Positions 1-10,167 are shown, numbered from the stretch's first letter. The stretch is DNA of 64,000 bases from Psychroserpens sp. NJDZ02 (GCF_004843725.1 NZ_CP039451.1:3106001-3170000); one strand, 5' to 3'. Notes: generated by a model not told the origin, from the sequence alone. Numbers and translations: made by a program.

Positions 1-267
1 TTGAAAAATCCAGATCGCGCTTCGTTAAGAGCTTTGTTTATTGCAGGTGTTATGGCATCTGTTTATAATAGCAATAATCCAATTTATAAGATACTTAAAG
101 AAAAAAATAATTTTTCTGTTTGTGTAGAAAATATAGCAGAAAGTAGAAATAAAGTAGGACATAAGTATACCGAAGTAGCAGATAATGAAATAGACAAGTA
201 TTATAAAGATGCAATAGCAATGCAAAAAGATATAGAAGAAATTATAGAAATATTCTTAAAAAACTAA
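1..267 (+). CDS. C-terminal part of a HEPN-like protein (cut by window edge)
   Basis: This is the last 88 codons of a gene that begins before the window; the TTG at base 1 need not be the real start. The fragment is helical and carries RNKVGH, which fits the R-x4-H motif of HEPN domains, many of which are RNases in antiviral and toxin systems. The stop lies 57 bp before the coiled-coil AAA+ gene on the same strand, so the genes probably form one operon. The HEPN reading rests on a short motif and the context only. Confidence 0.5.
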   Translation: MKNPDRASLRALFIAGVMASVYNSNNPIYKILKEKNNFSVCVENIAESRNKVGHKYTEVADNEIDKYYKDAIAMQKDIEEIIEIFLKN

Positions 268-324
268 GTATGCAAACTTATTGCATAGTGAAGTTTTACA
301 TTTGAATTATTAAAAGACATAAAA

Positions 325-2664
325 ATGGCAAAAAGAAATAAAAACAAAAAGAAATCTACAAATAACAGTTCACAAAATAATGCCGAAAGTGATAAACAAA
401 CAGCTGATAATTTAGAGAGTAAATTAGAGGAGATTATCATTAACAATGAGGTTACTCCTGATGAAATTGCACAAATAGATATAATGGAAGAGGATAATTC
501 TAATCCTACTTATAAATCCGCAAAAGATTTATATCATAATGCTTTACAAATTGAAAAAGTATTAGAAAAAAGAAAAACCGAATACGAGAAGTTAAAAGAA
601 AAATTAAAAGAAGAACAAAGCCAACTAAACAAAGAAAAAGAAGGAGCAGTAAAATTAAAAACTGATTTAAAAGAGCAACTGGATAAATATAACGAAGAAT
701 TAATAGAAATTAATCAGTTAAGAATAGATGGTGGTTGGGCGAGTGTTATCGATAAAAAACTGTTAGACAATTATGACGAGCAATTAAAAAAGCAAGAAGA
801 AGTTCTATCAAATAAAATCACAGAACTAAATACGAAGCATACTGAATACATTACACTTTTATCAGATTTAGAAACCAAAAAACTAGATCAAGAAACGGAA
901 ATTAAAAAACTAATAAGCAATAAAAAATCGGAGTTAGAAGAAGTTTTTAAAGATAGATTCAATGAAAAAGAGAATAAACTTGTTAAACTTTCAAATGAAT
1001 TAGAATCAAGTAAAAGACTTTTAGATAAAAAACAAAAGGAATTAAATTACCAAATTGAAGATTTTGAAGATGATAAAATCTATTTAACAGATAAAGCAAA
1101 AAAACAAGTAAAAGAAGAAATTGAAGATTTAAATCAACAAATCATTAATTTAACAGATAAGAATAATGCTTTACAGAATAGTCTTCACTCTTTAAAAGAG
1201 GAGTTACAGTATTTGGGAGACAAAAGTGCTGAAGATGTAGTTTCTAAATTAAGAGACCAAGAAAAAACAATATTTGAATTAAGAGAGAAACTTGAAACAA
1301 GTCCAGGTAGTATTAATATGGACGACTTAAAAAGGTTACAAAAAGAAAAGAACGATTGGCAAAACAAAATAGGTGAAATTAATGCACAATTAAGCGAATA
1401 TAAATCCAGGTATGAAAACCAAAAGCTTCAAATTGGTGAAAAGGAAAGACTAGAGTTTCAAAAAGAAGAGTTAGAGTTAAGAATTAAATTACAGCAAGCT
1501 GCATTGGAAGAGCTTAAGTATGAAGTTAATGATTTAACCAAAGAATCAGAAGATAAAGTGACTTTTGTGTCTTGCTCCGATATGGATAAGAAATTTAGTG
1601 AAGAACCTTTCAAAGCACTTCAAAATACAATTAGCAAAGGATGGATAAATAATATACAGCAAGCTATAGCTCAGGTTACTGTTAATGAGTTGTATTATGA
1701 TAGAAATACGTTACGCTCTTTTATTGCAGGTTTGTCAATGAGTCGTTTTTCAATTTTACAAGGAATTAGTGGTACTGGGAAAACAAGTTTACCCAAAGCG
1801 TTTGCTGAATCTATTGGAGGAAATTATGGCATTGTAGAAGTGCAATCTGGATGGAAAGATCGCCAAGATTTAATAGGGTATTATAACACATTCGAAAAGA
1901 AATATTACGAAGGTAAATTCTTGAAATTATTGTATAAAGCTGGAACTCCAAAATATAGTAATAAACCGTTTTTTATTATTCTTGATGAAATGAATCTATC
2001 ACATCCAGAACATTATTTTGCAGATATGCTTTCCATAATGGAAGAGACAAATCCGGATAAACAAATTCTAACAGTAAGTGATAAAGTTAAAGATATTCCT
2101 AAACTAATGTTAGAGCTTAGCGAAGGTGATATCGGATTAAAAATACCTCAAAACGTATGGTTTATTGGTACTGCAAATCATGACGAAACTACTTTACAGT
2201 TTGCTCCAAAAACTTATGATAGAGCAAATATTTTAGAGATGCCTATTAATAATAAACCTTTTGAAATTAAAAGTATTGATAAATCTAAAGTTCAGATATC
2301 TAATGATGCCTTTTTGGGTTTTATGAAAGATTCCAAATTTATTGATGACAATGTCGAGGGGTATTTAAATGGAGATTTTAAAACGATATGTAATAAGTTA
2401 GGAATTGGATGGGGAAATAGACTGCAAAAGCAAATTGAACTGTTTACACCTGTTTTTATAGCTTTAGATGGTAGTATAGCAGATGCACTTGATCATATCA
2501 TTGCATCTAAAATATTAAGATCCATAAAAGGTAGATATGATTTGCAAGAACCTACTTTAAAGGAAATGAAGGATGAATTAGATCTTAATTTTAATGATAA
2601 GTTTAATGGTTTTGCAAAAAAGTCATTGAAAATTGTAAATAAAGAATTAAGCCGTTTTAACTAA
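325..2664 (+). CDS. coiled-coil McrB-like AAA+ NTPase
   Basis: A 779-residue protein. Residues about 1-50 are charged and of low complexity. About 70-400 form a long Lys/Glu-rich coiled coil. About 440-720 form an AAA+ domain of the McrB/MoxR type, with Walker A GISGTGKT near 480, Walker B FFIILDEMN near 552 and a sensor-like GTANHDE near 616. McrB proteins are motors that drive an McrC-type nuclease partner, and long coiled coils fused to McrB-like domains are known from CoCoNuT-type systems. The partner starts one base after this stop, so the two are translationally coupled. No modified-DNA-binding domain is recognisable. A restriction-like defence role is inferred. Confidence 0.75.
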   Translation: MAKRNKNKKKSTNNSSQNNAESDKQTADNLESKLEEIIINNEVTPDEIAQIDIMEEDNSNPTYKSAKDLYHNALQIEKVLEKRKTEYEKLKEKLKEEQSQLNKEKEGAVKLKTDLKEQLDKYNEELIEINQLRIDGGWASVIDKKLLDNYDEQLKKQEEVLSNKITELNTKHTEYITLLSDLETKKLDQETEIKKLISNKKSELEEVFKDRFNEKENKLVKLSNELESSKRLLDKKQKELNYQIEDFEDDKIYLTDKAKKQVKEEIEDLNQQIINLTDKNNALQNSLHSLKEELQYLGDKSAEDVVSKLRDQEKTIFELREKLETSPGSINMDDLKRLQKEKNDWQNKIGEINAQLSEYKSRYENQKLQIGEKERLEFQKEELELRIKLQQAALEELKYEVNDLTKESEDKVTFVSCSDMDKKFSEEPFKALQNTISKGWINNIQQAIAQVTVNELYYDRNTLRSFIAGLSMSRFSILQGISGTGKTSLPKAFAESIGGNYGIVEVQSGWKDRQDLIGYYNTFEKKYYEGKFLKLLYKAGTPKYSNKPFFIILDEMNLSHPEHYFADMLSIMEETNPDKQILTVSDKVKDIPKLMLELSEGDIGLKIPQNVWFIGTANHDETTLQFAPKTYDRANILEMPINNKPFEIKSIDKSKVQISNDAFLGFMKDSKFIDDNVEGYLNGDFKTICNKLGIGWGNRLQKQIELFTPVFIALDGSIADALDHIIASKILRSIKGRYDLQEPTLKEMKDELDLNFNDKFNGFAKKSLKIVNKELSRFN

Positions 2665-2665
2665 G

Positions 2666-4612
2666 ATGATTGTATTTGATAGAATATTAAATAAAGAAAT
2701 TCATGTTTCAAAGATTAAGACCCCAATTGTTTTAGGCAGATATATCTTTACATCGGATAATGCAGCTAATCAATTGAATGGATGCGAGATTAAGAAACAA
2801 GATTTTTTAGTGCCATATAAATCTCTTGAAGGAGAATTAAATATTGAATCAAATAAGAGAAAAATACTTTTTCAAGAAAACACGTTACTTAATGATACTA
2901 TTAGTTCCTTAATAAAGCATTCTTTATTGGATGTTTCGGAAGAGATTAAATATAAGGATGATCTATTACTTTTAAGTGAGATAAATATTTTATTAAGAAA
3001 TTTTGATGAGAGATTAGAAATTTCTGAATTTGAATTATTTATTCAAACTAAACTTTTTCATATAGAAGAAGTGTGTCGTCAACCTTCCTATCATTTGAAA
3101 AGAGAAATAACAAAGCTAAATGTATCTCGAGCAAAACGAATTCCTGTAAAAGCTATTAATTATTTAGCGGCACATACAGAAGATTGGTCTAGAAGAAAAA
3201 TACGCTCTGTAGAACCGAGAAAGGTTTTAACAGAGATTATCGATTATGATTTAGAAATTTATGAAAATCAGGTTACTGTTCGTTTTATTGATAAATTATT
3301 AGTTTATTTTTCTCAAAGAATGGTTAATGAAATTGACGTTATTGATAGCTTTATAGAGAATATTGAACAAATTATAAAATCAAGAAGTAATTCGGGTAAA
3401 AAAAAATATTGGTATAAAAAACTGGATAATGATTATAAAAAATTAGGAAAAGCTGTTGCTTCAATTGATGCAAGTAGAATTAAGGTTGAAAAAATCAAAG
3501 TTTTTATTTCGTCTATTCAAATGCGATTGTTTGGATTACTAAAAAGTGATTTATATATAAATAATTCTAGACAAAGTATTTCAATATCTCAAAAGCTAAA
3601 AAGAACAAATCTTTTTGATAATCATCAGCACTATAGGTTTGTTAAAGTTTTATGGGATAAATTTCATACACATGATGTTGTTGATTATTCACGAAAATCA
3701 AAAGAGAATCAAGACCTAGTTAAGTCCTTTGCAGATTATTCTTGGGTTCTTTTTTTAAGAGCTTTATATCAATTGGGCTTTATTAATTTACAAACAAAAA
3801 ATAATTCTTCTATTATACTCAAAAATAATACAATACCTAATGTTATAATCAGATTAGTTAAGAATGAAAAGCAAACTATTAATGTTTTTTTTAATGAAAA
3901 CAGAACACTCTCCTTTGTACCCGTTCCTTCAACTACAGACAATTTTAATATATATCCAAAAGAAAGTGAGAATACCTTTTATTTGACCTTAGTAGGTTCA
4001 GAAGAAAGAAATGATATTATTAAAATATCACCTACAGCTATTAATAGTGAAGAGAACATAGCAAAAATTTTATTTAAGCATGTTTTAGAATTGTATACAA
4101 ATGCTTATTTGTTTAAATTAGATTCTCAATCCATTTCTAAATTTAGTGTTTTAAATACTTGGTTAAAAAAGAGCACATCATTAGTAATAGATAATGGAGT
4201 TGGAAATAAAATTGATTTATGGTTAAAACGCAAATTGAATAACCATGAATTAAAAGAATTAGATACTGTTTTAATTAAACAAAATCAGGAATTAAATAGT
4301 CGTACAGATATTCGAGCTAGACAAATTAATTCTTTAAAAGAAATAGAAAAACAATTAAAAATATTAGGTAAGACTCATTTTGAACAATATGAGGCCTGTG
4401 TTAGATGTTGTGTAAAGAATCCAGCTAATATTACTACAAATGCTAAAAAAGGTTTTAAGTATAAATGTAGTGCGAGAGGTTGTGAAGTAGAATATGGCTT
4501 TACTGAAAAAGGTGTTTTTTACAAAGTTCGTGATTATGAAAAAATAATGGCTAATTTAGAAATGACGAATAGTGGTGATTTGTTGAACGCTTTTGGTTTT
4601 GAATATATTTAA
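2666..4612 (+). CDS. DUF2357/McrC-like partner with C-terminal Zn-ribbon
   Basis: A 648-residue protein one base after the McrB-like gene. The part around residues 140-235 resembles DUF2357 proteins: Arg/Pro-rich helices, INYLAAHTEDW, then DLEIYENQVTVRFIDKLL, in the place of the family's YENR-like motif. The C-terminus (about 590-625) has five cysteines (CVRCC, then C and C) suggesting a zinc ribbon. DUF2357 proteins commonly sit beside McrB-like AAA+ proteins and are usually linked to a PD-(D/E)XK nuclease; I cannot point to the catalytic residues here. It is probably the effector half of the module. Confidence 0.6.
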   Translation: MIVFDRILNKEIHVSKIKTPIVLGRYIFTSDNAANQLNGCEIKKQDFLVPYKSLEGELNIESNKRKILFQENTLLNDTISSLIKHSLLDVSEEIKYKDDLLLLSEINILLRNFDERLEISEFELFIQTKLFHIEEVCRQPSYHLKREITKLNVSRAKRIPVKAINYLAAHTEDWSRRKIRSVEPRKVLTEIIDYDLEIYENQVTVRFIDKLLVYFSQRMVNEIDVIDSFIENIEQIIKSRSNSGKKKYWYKKLDNDYKKLGKAVASIDASRIKVEKIKVFISSIQMRLFGLLKSDLYINNSRQSISISQKLKRTNLFDNHQHYRFVKVLWDKFHTHDVVDYSRKSKENQDLVKSFADYSWVLFLRALYQLGFINLQTKNNSSIILKNNTIPNVIIRLVKNEKQTINVFFNENRTLSFVPVPSTTDNFNIYPKESENTFYLTLVGSEERNDIIKISPTAINSEENIAKILFKHVLELYTNAYLFKLDSQSISKFSVLNTWLKKSTSLVIDNGVGNKIDLWLKRKLNNHELKELDTVLIKQNQELNSRTDIRARQINSLKEIEKQLKILGKTHFEQYEACVRCCVKNPANITTNAKKGFKYKCSARGCEVEYGFTEKGVFYKVRDYEKIMANLEMTNSGDLLNAFGFEYI

Positions 4613-4713
4613 AGATTTTCAAACAAGATTATCATGATTAGTGAAGTTAAATGAGTTTTATTGATTGACAGGAATATTATGATTAATAATAAAGATAAAG
4701 ACATTACAAAAAT

Positions 4714-5820
4714 TTGAATAACACTAAAACATTCACTCGGTTTGAATTATATAAATTAGTTTGGTCTAAGCCAATTTCTGAAATAATTAAAGTTCATTCT
4801 TTAACTAATAGTAAACTTAGAAATATTTGTATTAAAAATGATATTCCGTTACCTAAAACAGGACATTGGCAAAATATAAAAAATAATAAAGAGGTAGTTG
4901 CACCTCCTTTACCGAACTTAGGTAAGAGTTACAGTGATATTTCTTTATCCATAAAGTCTCAATTAATAATTGAACGGAATACACTTATAAAAGAACTTAA
5001 AAAAGATAGAACATTGCCGTTTTATGTTCCTAAAAATTTCATTAGAACGGATCCATTAATAGTTAGAACAAAAAAGTACTATTCAGCAGTTTTAAAAATT
5101 AAGTATCCAGGAAAAGTACCAGTACCAAAAGAAGGTGTGTTTTCTATCAAAGTTTCGAAAGCGCTTAGAAAAAGAGCATATCTATTTGCAGATACTTTTA
5201 TAAAACTTATTAGAGCAAGAGGCCATGTTTTATTAGTTGTTACAGATAATAAATATATAGGTCAAAATGGGACAAAGCTTTTAATATTAGGTGAATCTTA
5301 TGATATAAGAATTCGTGAACCCGATTATAGAATCATAGATAAAGATTCCGATTATAATTCGGCTAAATACTATCCTTCTGGTAAGTTAATGTTTAAGTTA
5401 GATGACTTATATGGACACTCGTGGGTAGATACAAATAATCAACTTTTGGAAGATAAGTTACCTGATATTTTGGCTTATTTTGAATTGCGAGCTAAAAGAG
5501 ATATAAATAAACGTATTGAAAGAGATATTAGAGAGAAAGAGTATAAGTTAAAACAAAAGATTAACGAAGAATTAAAAGCTAATAAGGAAAAGGAGCTGAT
5601 GGCTTTTAAAGAAGTATTAAATCATTCTAGTCGTTGGCAAAAGTCTATGGATCTAAGAAAATATATTCAAGTTATCGAATCGGATGCAATACAAAACAAC
5701 AAACTTTCATTTGTGCTACAAGACTGGCTTCAGTGGGTCAAAGATAAAGCGGATTGGTACGACCCTTTAATAGAAAAAGAAGATGTGTTATTTTATGGAG
5801 TGGATAGGGATTCTTTATAG
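4714..5820 (+). CDS. protein with HTH-like N-terminal motif, defence-module associated
   Basis: A 368-residue protein. The N-terminus (FELYKLVWSKP, later LRNICIKNDIPLPKTGHW and PPLP) matches a motif common in uncharacterised bacterial proteins, which looks like a helix-turn-helix. Residues about 260-300 are a Lys/Glu coiled coil. The only in-frame start is TTG 4714, with no Shine-Dalgarno. An ATG at 4679, preceded by AGGA, reads twelve codons and stops; one extra A in the run near 4708-4712 would join it to this frame and add a natural N-terminus. The real gene may therefore start at 4679. It follows the McrBC-like pair by about 100 bp on the same strand. Function unknown. Confidence 0.65.
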   Translation: MNNTKTFTRFELYKLVWSKPISEIIKVHSLTNSKLRNICIKNDIPLPKTGHWQNIKNNKEVVAPPLPNLGKSYSDISLSIKSQLIIERNTLIKELKKDRTLPFYVPKNFIRTDPLIVRTKKYYSAVLKIKYPGKVPVPKEGVFSIKVSKALRKRAYLFADTFIKLIRARGHVLLVVTDNKYIGQNGTKLLILGESYDIRIREPDYRIIDKDSDYNSAKYYPSGKLMFKLDDLYGHSWVDTNNQLLEDKLPDILAYFELRAKRDINKRIERDIREKEYKLKQKINEELKANKEKELMAFKEVLNHSSRWQKSMDLRKYIQVIESDAIQNNKLSFVLQDWLQWVKDKADWYDPLIEKEDVLFYGVDRDSL

Positions 5821-6392
5821 ATAAAGTTTAAAATTTAATCCTATGAGATATTGTACTTTTGAATCCTATAAAGTTATTAATTAGTAAAATACAATTTATA
5901 TCAACTAAAGTAGTACAGCTTTAATACAACTCATTCTTTGTTATCTCAATGACAGTAAGGTATAACACTTTCTGTATTGGAAAGTAAGTATTAAATCAAA
6001 AGTAGAAATTAAGAGGTCAAAATAAAAAGCTGTGATAATCTTAATCATTGATTTTAATAGATTACAAAAAAAAGCTAAGATAATGCGTGTTTAGGACCTT
6101 TTGAACCCTATTTATATTTAAAAATGGGAGTGACAAGAGTGAACTTACAGCTTTAGCATGGCTTTACCAAGTACGATGTTGTCTCCTAACATTAATTCTT
6201 CTAAAAGCGGACATGAGTATTGGGTGGTTTGTAAAGATCTGTCGCATAGCTTAAATTTAATGCTGGGAGTTTATGAGAGGATGTCAATAGAAAAAGATTA
6301 TTAAATGCTTTTTAGTAATTTGTAAAACTTTAGCTAATATTGTGGCAGGCTTATAACAAAAGCTTACATAAATATAGTATACTTTTAATAAT
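5821..6392 (+). other. intergenic region, no gene recognised
   Basis: These 572 bp lie between the defence module and a lipoprotein gene. I see no convincing gene, RNA or terminator. A stop-bounded plus-strand stretch near 6140-6255 could be a coding remnant, but I recognise nothing in it. Confidence 0.4.
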
Positions 6393-7088
6393 ATGAAACG
6401 ATTTCTAATTTTGGTTTGGTCTGTAATAGCCCTTTCTTGTGGTGCTGTTAAGGATAATACCTTAAACGTTGATGACCGTCAAAAACCATTAGTAGCTTAT
6501 GCAAAATTAAAACCAAAAATGATAAAAGCGGCTTATGATTTAGAAACGGACCGTCATGTTTTAGGGAGAATAACACGCTATAAATACTCAAATTCAGGTC
6601 AGTTACTAAAAGAGTCCATCTTCAATAACGAAAAAGGGACATTGCATTTTTATCATGAAACGGGTTATACCTATAGCAGCAATGATTCATTACTACGCAA
6701 ATATGATTATTTGGAAAGTGCTATGTCTATAGCTCCTCAATTAACAGAATATAGGTATACTTATCCTTCCGATAGCCTAAAAATAATGACTCAAGTTATC
6801 GATAGTAATCAGATAGATAGTACGTTTATAACTACAAGTAGGGATAAATATGGGAATAAAATACGGTGTTCTAAAATAACAGACAGAATGTTTGTGGTTC
6901 CGATAAGGAAAAATAGTAATCGGTATAATCAACAAACTATCGAAACTAAATATTACTACAATACTAATAATGAGCTGATAAATAAAATTGAGATTGATAA
7001 GAAAAGAAAAGATTCTAGCCAAACACATTATCAATATGATGCTAATAGCCAGTTAAGTAAAGTGATTTTGAAAAATGGTAATTATTAA
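6393..7088 (+). CDS. lipoprotein with YD/RHS-like repeats, 5' part of a frameshifted gene
   Basis: The 231-residue product starts with a lipoprotein signal (lipobox ALSCG, Cys at about 16). It carries repeat-like segments such as YKYSNSGQLLKE, YYYNTNNELINK and YQYDANSQLSKV, which recall YD/RHS or MORN-like beta-hairpin repeats. It stops at NGNY, but the same repeat pattern continues in the next frame (7075-7386). Removing one T near 7084-7086 joins the two into one protein of about 330 residues. Either the gene is broken or the sequence has an indel error. Probably anchored in the outer membrane; function unknown. Confidence 0.7.
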   Translation: MKRFLILVWSVIALSCGAVKDNTLNVDDRQKPLVAYAKLKPKMIKAAYDLETDRHVLGRITRYKYSNSGQLLKESIFNNEKGTLHFYHETGYTYSSNDSLLRKYDYLESAMSIAPQLTEYRYTYPSDSLKIMTQVIDSNQIDSTFITTSRDKYGNKIRCSKITDRMFVVPIRKNSNRYNQQTIETKYYYNTNNELINKIEIDKKRKDSSQTHYQYDANSQLSKVILKNGNY

Positions 7089-7386
7089 GTATATAGCAAC
7101 TTACAAAAATGGATTGTTAGATACGGAGGAGACCGGACGTGAGGAGCCCTTGTCTAAACACCTGTATTACTATAATAAACAAGGTCAAGAGCTTAAATCT
7201 AAGCTTTACAGAGACGACAAGCATGTCTATTCGTACCTAACGTCTTATACTAAAAAAGGACTTCCTTATACCTATGAAATGCGGGATGAAATTGAAGGGA
7301 ATTCGGGTGTTTGGCTCTATAAATATAATAAAAAAGGACAGCTTAGCTATAAAATAAATTTATACGCACGCACTACAGATAATTAA
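7075..7386 (+). CDS. 3' part of the frameshifted repeat lipoprotein
   Basis: The 103-residue frame has no signal peptide and overlaps the previous frame by 14 bp. Its sequence (LYYYNKQGQELKSKLY, WLYKYNKKGQLSYKI) continues the same beta-hairpin repeats. The parsimonious reading is the C-terminal end of the 6393 lipoprotein after a +1 frameshift, not an independent gene. The ATG at 7075 lacks a clear ribosome binding site. Confidence 0.5.
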   Translation: MVIIKYIATYKNGLLDTEETGREEPLSKHLYYYNKQGQELKSKLYRDDKHVYSYLTSYTKKGLPYTYEMRDEIEGNSGVWLYKYNKKGQLSYKINLYARTTDN

Positions 7387-7393
7387 TAATTGA

Positions 7394-8278
7394 ATGAATA
7401 ATGACCAAAATAGACTAATGCCAAATTTTAAATATTTAATTTTTATACTGATTGGCTTGCCATTAATTATATCTTGTAAAGCTCAAGATGATAGCGATAT
7501 TACACTTGAAGGAAAATGGAAAGTGGTTGATTGGACTTATATAAGTCATGTAGGAAGAAGTCTTGATAATGATGAAAGGGCAGGGATGAATGAAGATGTG
7601 AATGATTTAATTTTAAACTTTAAAGTCAATCAAACTTTTTCAAGTAACAAGCCTAAGACTTTTGGATTTTTAGAGGGGAAGCAATTTATGCTAAATGATT
7701 TTAACGAGGTGGTTATTGATAATCATTATTATCCCATTTTAATAAAAGAGCATAACTGCTTTTTCCTGTTTAGTAATGTGATGTTTCAGTTAGAAAAAGT
7801 AGAAAATTACAGGGATTCTAATTTAAAACTAAAATCAGAATCTATTAAAGTTCCAGATATAGAAATAAACCATAAGGCCGTTAATGATGTCTTTACTTTA
7901 AATGATTTAGATAAACTTCCAAAATTAAAAAGACTAGAATATGACGATAGTTGTGGCATCGATTGTTTACACTCATTATTTGATTCCAATATAATTTACT
8001 ATATAGATTTTTCAAAAGCGGCAGAGGATACCAGTTTTTTAATCGAATTTATTATAGATAAGACAGGTCAAATTAGTAATATTAATACAAAAGCGAAGTA
8101 TAATGTATATAAGAATAATCGCAGAATTTCTTCAAAGGAAACAAATGAGGCTCAGGATATCGAAAAAGCTATAGCAGCTAGTATTTTAGATTTTCAAAAT
8201 TTATTATCGGCTGGTGTAAAAAATGGTCAAAATGTTAACACAAAAGTTAATTTAGAATTACGATTGATTTCGAAATAA
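7394..8278 (+). CDS. lipoprotein of unknown function
   Basis: A 294-residue product. The N-terminus has a hydrophobic segment and lipobox IISCK. Translation may start at the internal ATG 7418, which gives a more usual signal peptide than the charged leader from 7394. The segment after the Cys (LEGKWKVVDW) resembles lipocalin-like lipoproteins. The last about 90 residues, with IDFSKAAEDTSFLIEFIID, could be a small alpha/beta domain. It follows the repeat lipoprotein by 7 bp and is probably co-transcribed with it. Confidence 0.7.
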   Translation: MNNDQNRLMPNFKYLIFILIGLPLIISCKAQDDSDITLEGKWKVVDWTYISHVGRSLDNDERAGMNEDVNDLILNFKVNQTFSSNKPKTFGFLEGKQFMLNDFNEVVIDNHYYPILIKEHNCFFLFSNVMFQLEKVENYRDSNLKLKSESIKVPDIEINHKAVNDVFTLNDLDKLPKLKRLEYDDSCGIDCLHSLFDSNIIYYIDFSKAAEDTSFLIEFIIDKTGQISNINTKAKYNVYKNNRRISSKETNEAQDIEKAIAASILDFQNLLSAGVKNGQNVNTKVNLELRLISK

Positions 8279-8655
8279 TTTGAGTGCTTTTCATAATAAC
8301 AGCATACTTAAACGTTACTTTAGATGAAAAGTAATAATATGGATATAGAGATGCTTAATTCGGGTATTGCCAAATTATACTTCAGTAAAAAATGATGTTA
8401 TCATGCTTTATTAATCATGACATTGGAAGTCTGTCTATCTCGTGTTTTTTGTGTAAATAGTATTTTGAAAGTTGTTAAAAACGAAGATTGCTACATTATA
8501 AGTCTTAAAAAAAAGCGAATAAAACGACACATGCCTTTAATTAGAATAATAATTAACACAACTAATAAAAACAACGTAAAATAGGATGGTAGGTTAGGCT
8601 GTGTATTATGATATAACCTTCTGCTAGCATTAAATTGTTAGGCCAATAAAAAAAT
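8279..8655 (+). other. intergenic region, nothing recognised
   Basis: 377 AT-rich bases between two exported-protein genes. No ORF with a plausible start, no strong hairpin and no clear promoter were found. It presumably holds the promoter of the 8656 gene. Confidence 0.35.
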
Positions 8656-10167
8656 ATGAAATTTAAACTATTCTTAATTTATGTAATTATATGCAACGTT
8701 AGTTTTAATGTAAAAGCAAGCGAGTGTTATCGTTATCATACACCTCAAAATTATAAGTTATATAAACAGGGAAATCAACTGGTGTTTCAGCATACTATAA
8801 AAGACCCTAATGGTGTAAGTTATGTGTCTCAAAAAACACTTATAATTGCTAATATTAAGGCTGAAGGCTTTGCTATTGTTAATGAAGATGATGAGGTTAT
8901 TTTATTTAAAACCGATGACGGTTATTTCTTGTTAGAGAAAAAAATAGATGAAGTAAAAAATTACGGCGTTAATAAATTGGGTAGTTTAAATCAAGTGCAA
9001 GAAGTAATTGGAACTAATTTTGTATGTGTTGCAGGTCGTTGGAATTATATAACAGTTAAAAGTTACTCTGAAGATGTTATAAAAAAAAGATTGGAAAATG
9101 TACCCTTAAATTTAGAAGAAATAGAGAACTCTAAGCGTGGTAAAGTTCTTTTTAAAAATGATAAAAAGGTGTATCTTTTTTCTTCAGATGATTTTACGTT
9201 TAACGTCATTCCTTCCTTAGATCCTAAAAGTACGCAATTTGTCAAAACGGAAGATAGGTTTATTTATTTTGATGTGTTATATGATGAGGATACTCTTTAT
9301 ACAATAGATCATCATTTTAACACCACAAATCACACAACATTACTATCAAAATTTAAGGCTTTTAAAGGTTTTAAAAATGCAACGATAGAACAGTATGATG
9401 GTAATTTATCGATAGATACAAAAGACGGATATATTTGGGTGTATTTATCCGGAGGTAAAACATTTGAAGGTATAGGGACTGTCAAATTTGTACCTTTAGA
9501 AGCTAAGTTTATTAATAAATACAAACAGTTTATATCTGTAAAAGGTAAAATTTATAATAATTTAACTGATGCTATCCTTAAATGGGGAGCAATGGATGTT
9601 TCTTTTGTAAAAAAGGTAGACAGTTTAAGGAAGGAAGGTGCGCGTTATATAGACGGGATTCAGAATTACGGCTATAATTATATGGATAAAGTCTTTAGTC
9701 CTATTACCACACTTAATAGGGAGGCACTTTACTATCCTGTTATTGGTACTTACAATTATTTAGGTAACCGTGAAATGTATGTTGATGATAAAACTATTTA
9801 TTTTTTAAATAATAAAAATAAGTTTGTAGCCAATAAAAATCATAGATCTCCTATCAAAAATTTGAAATTAGCATATGCTTATGATGATAAGTTATGGATT
9901 GAAAACCAGGAAATCCAAAATATTAGCAATAGAGAAGGTCTTGAGTTTTTTGGTTCTATAGTAGATGTTATTAGGGGATGCGATGGCGGAAAAGGCCAAT
10001 TTTCTGTAAAAATAGATGTCTATTATTTTTTTAAGGATAAACACTATTTATATGTGTGTAATACATCTAACTTGAAAATGAGAATAATTAAAGATTTCGA
10101 AATTAATACAAATGAATTAGGCCGTTTTAAACAGTTAGAGATTTTAATGAATTTGGAAAAAGCATAA
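8656..10167 (+). CDS. exported protein, probable membrane anchor lost by frameshift
   Basis: A 503-residue protein with a signal peptide (cleavage near VKA-SECYR). The body repeats a pattern of Lys/Asp-rich strands with Tyr and Phe (DKVFSPI, DDKTIYFLNNKNKF, YDDKLWIENQEI), like DKNYY-type proteins. The frame ends at LMNLEKA. One more A in the A-run near 10158-10162 would continue it as SISYKEKKYRAF and a transmembrane helix to a stop at 10271. The full gene thus probably encodes about 537 residues with a C-terminal membrane anchor. No function is assignable. Confidence 0.7.
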   Translation: MKFKLFLIYVIICNVSFNVKASECYRYHTPQNYKLYKQGNQLVFQHTIKDPNGVSYVSQKTLIIANIKAEGFAIVNEDDEVILFKTDDGYFLLEKKIDEVKNYGVNKLGSLNQVQEVIGTNFVCVAGRWNYITVKSYSEDVIKKRLENVPLNLEEIENSKRGKVLFKNDKKVYLFSSDDFTFNVIPSLDPKSTQFVKTEDRFIYFDVLYDEDTLYTIDHHFNTTNHTTLLSKFKAFKGFKNATIEQYDGNLSIDTKDGYIWVYLSGGKTFEGIGTVKFVPLEAKFINKYKQFISVKGKIYNNLTDAILKWGAMDVSFVKKVDSLRKEGARYIDGIQNYGYNYMDKVFSPITTLNREALYYPVIGTYNYLGNREMYVDDKTIYFLNNKNKFVANKNHRSPIKNLKLAYAYDDKLWIENQEIQNISNREGLEFFGSIVDVIRGCDGGKGQFSVKIDVYYFFKDKHYLYVCNTSNLKMRIIKDFEINTNELGRFKQLEILMNLEKA

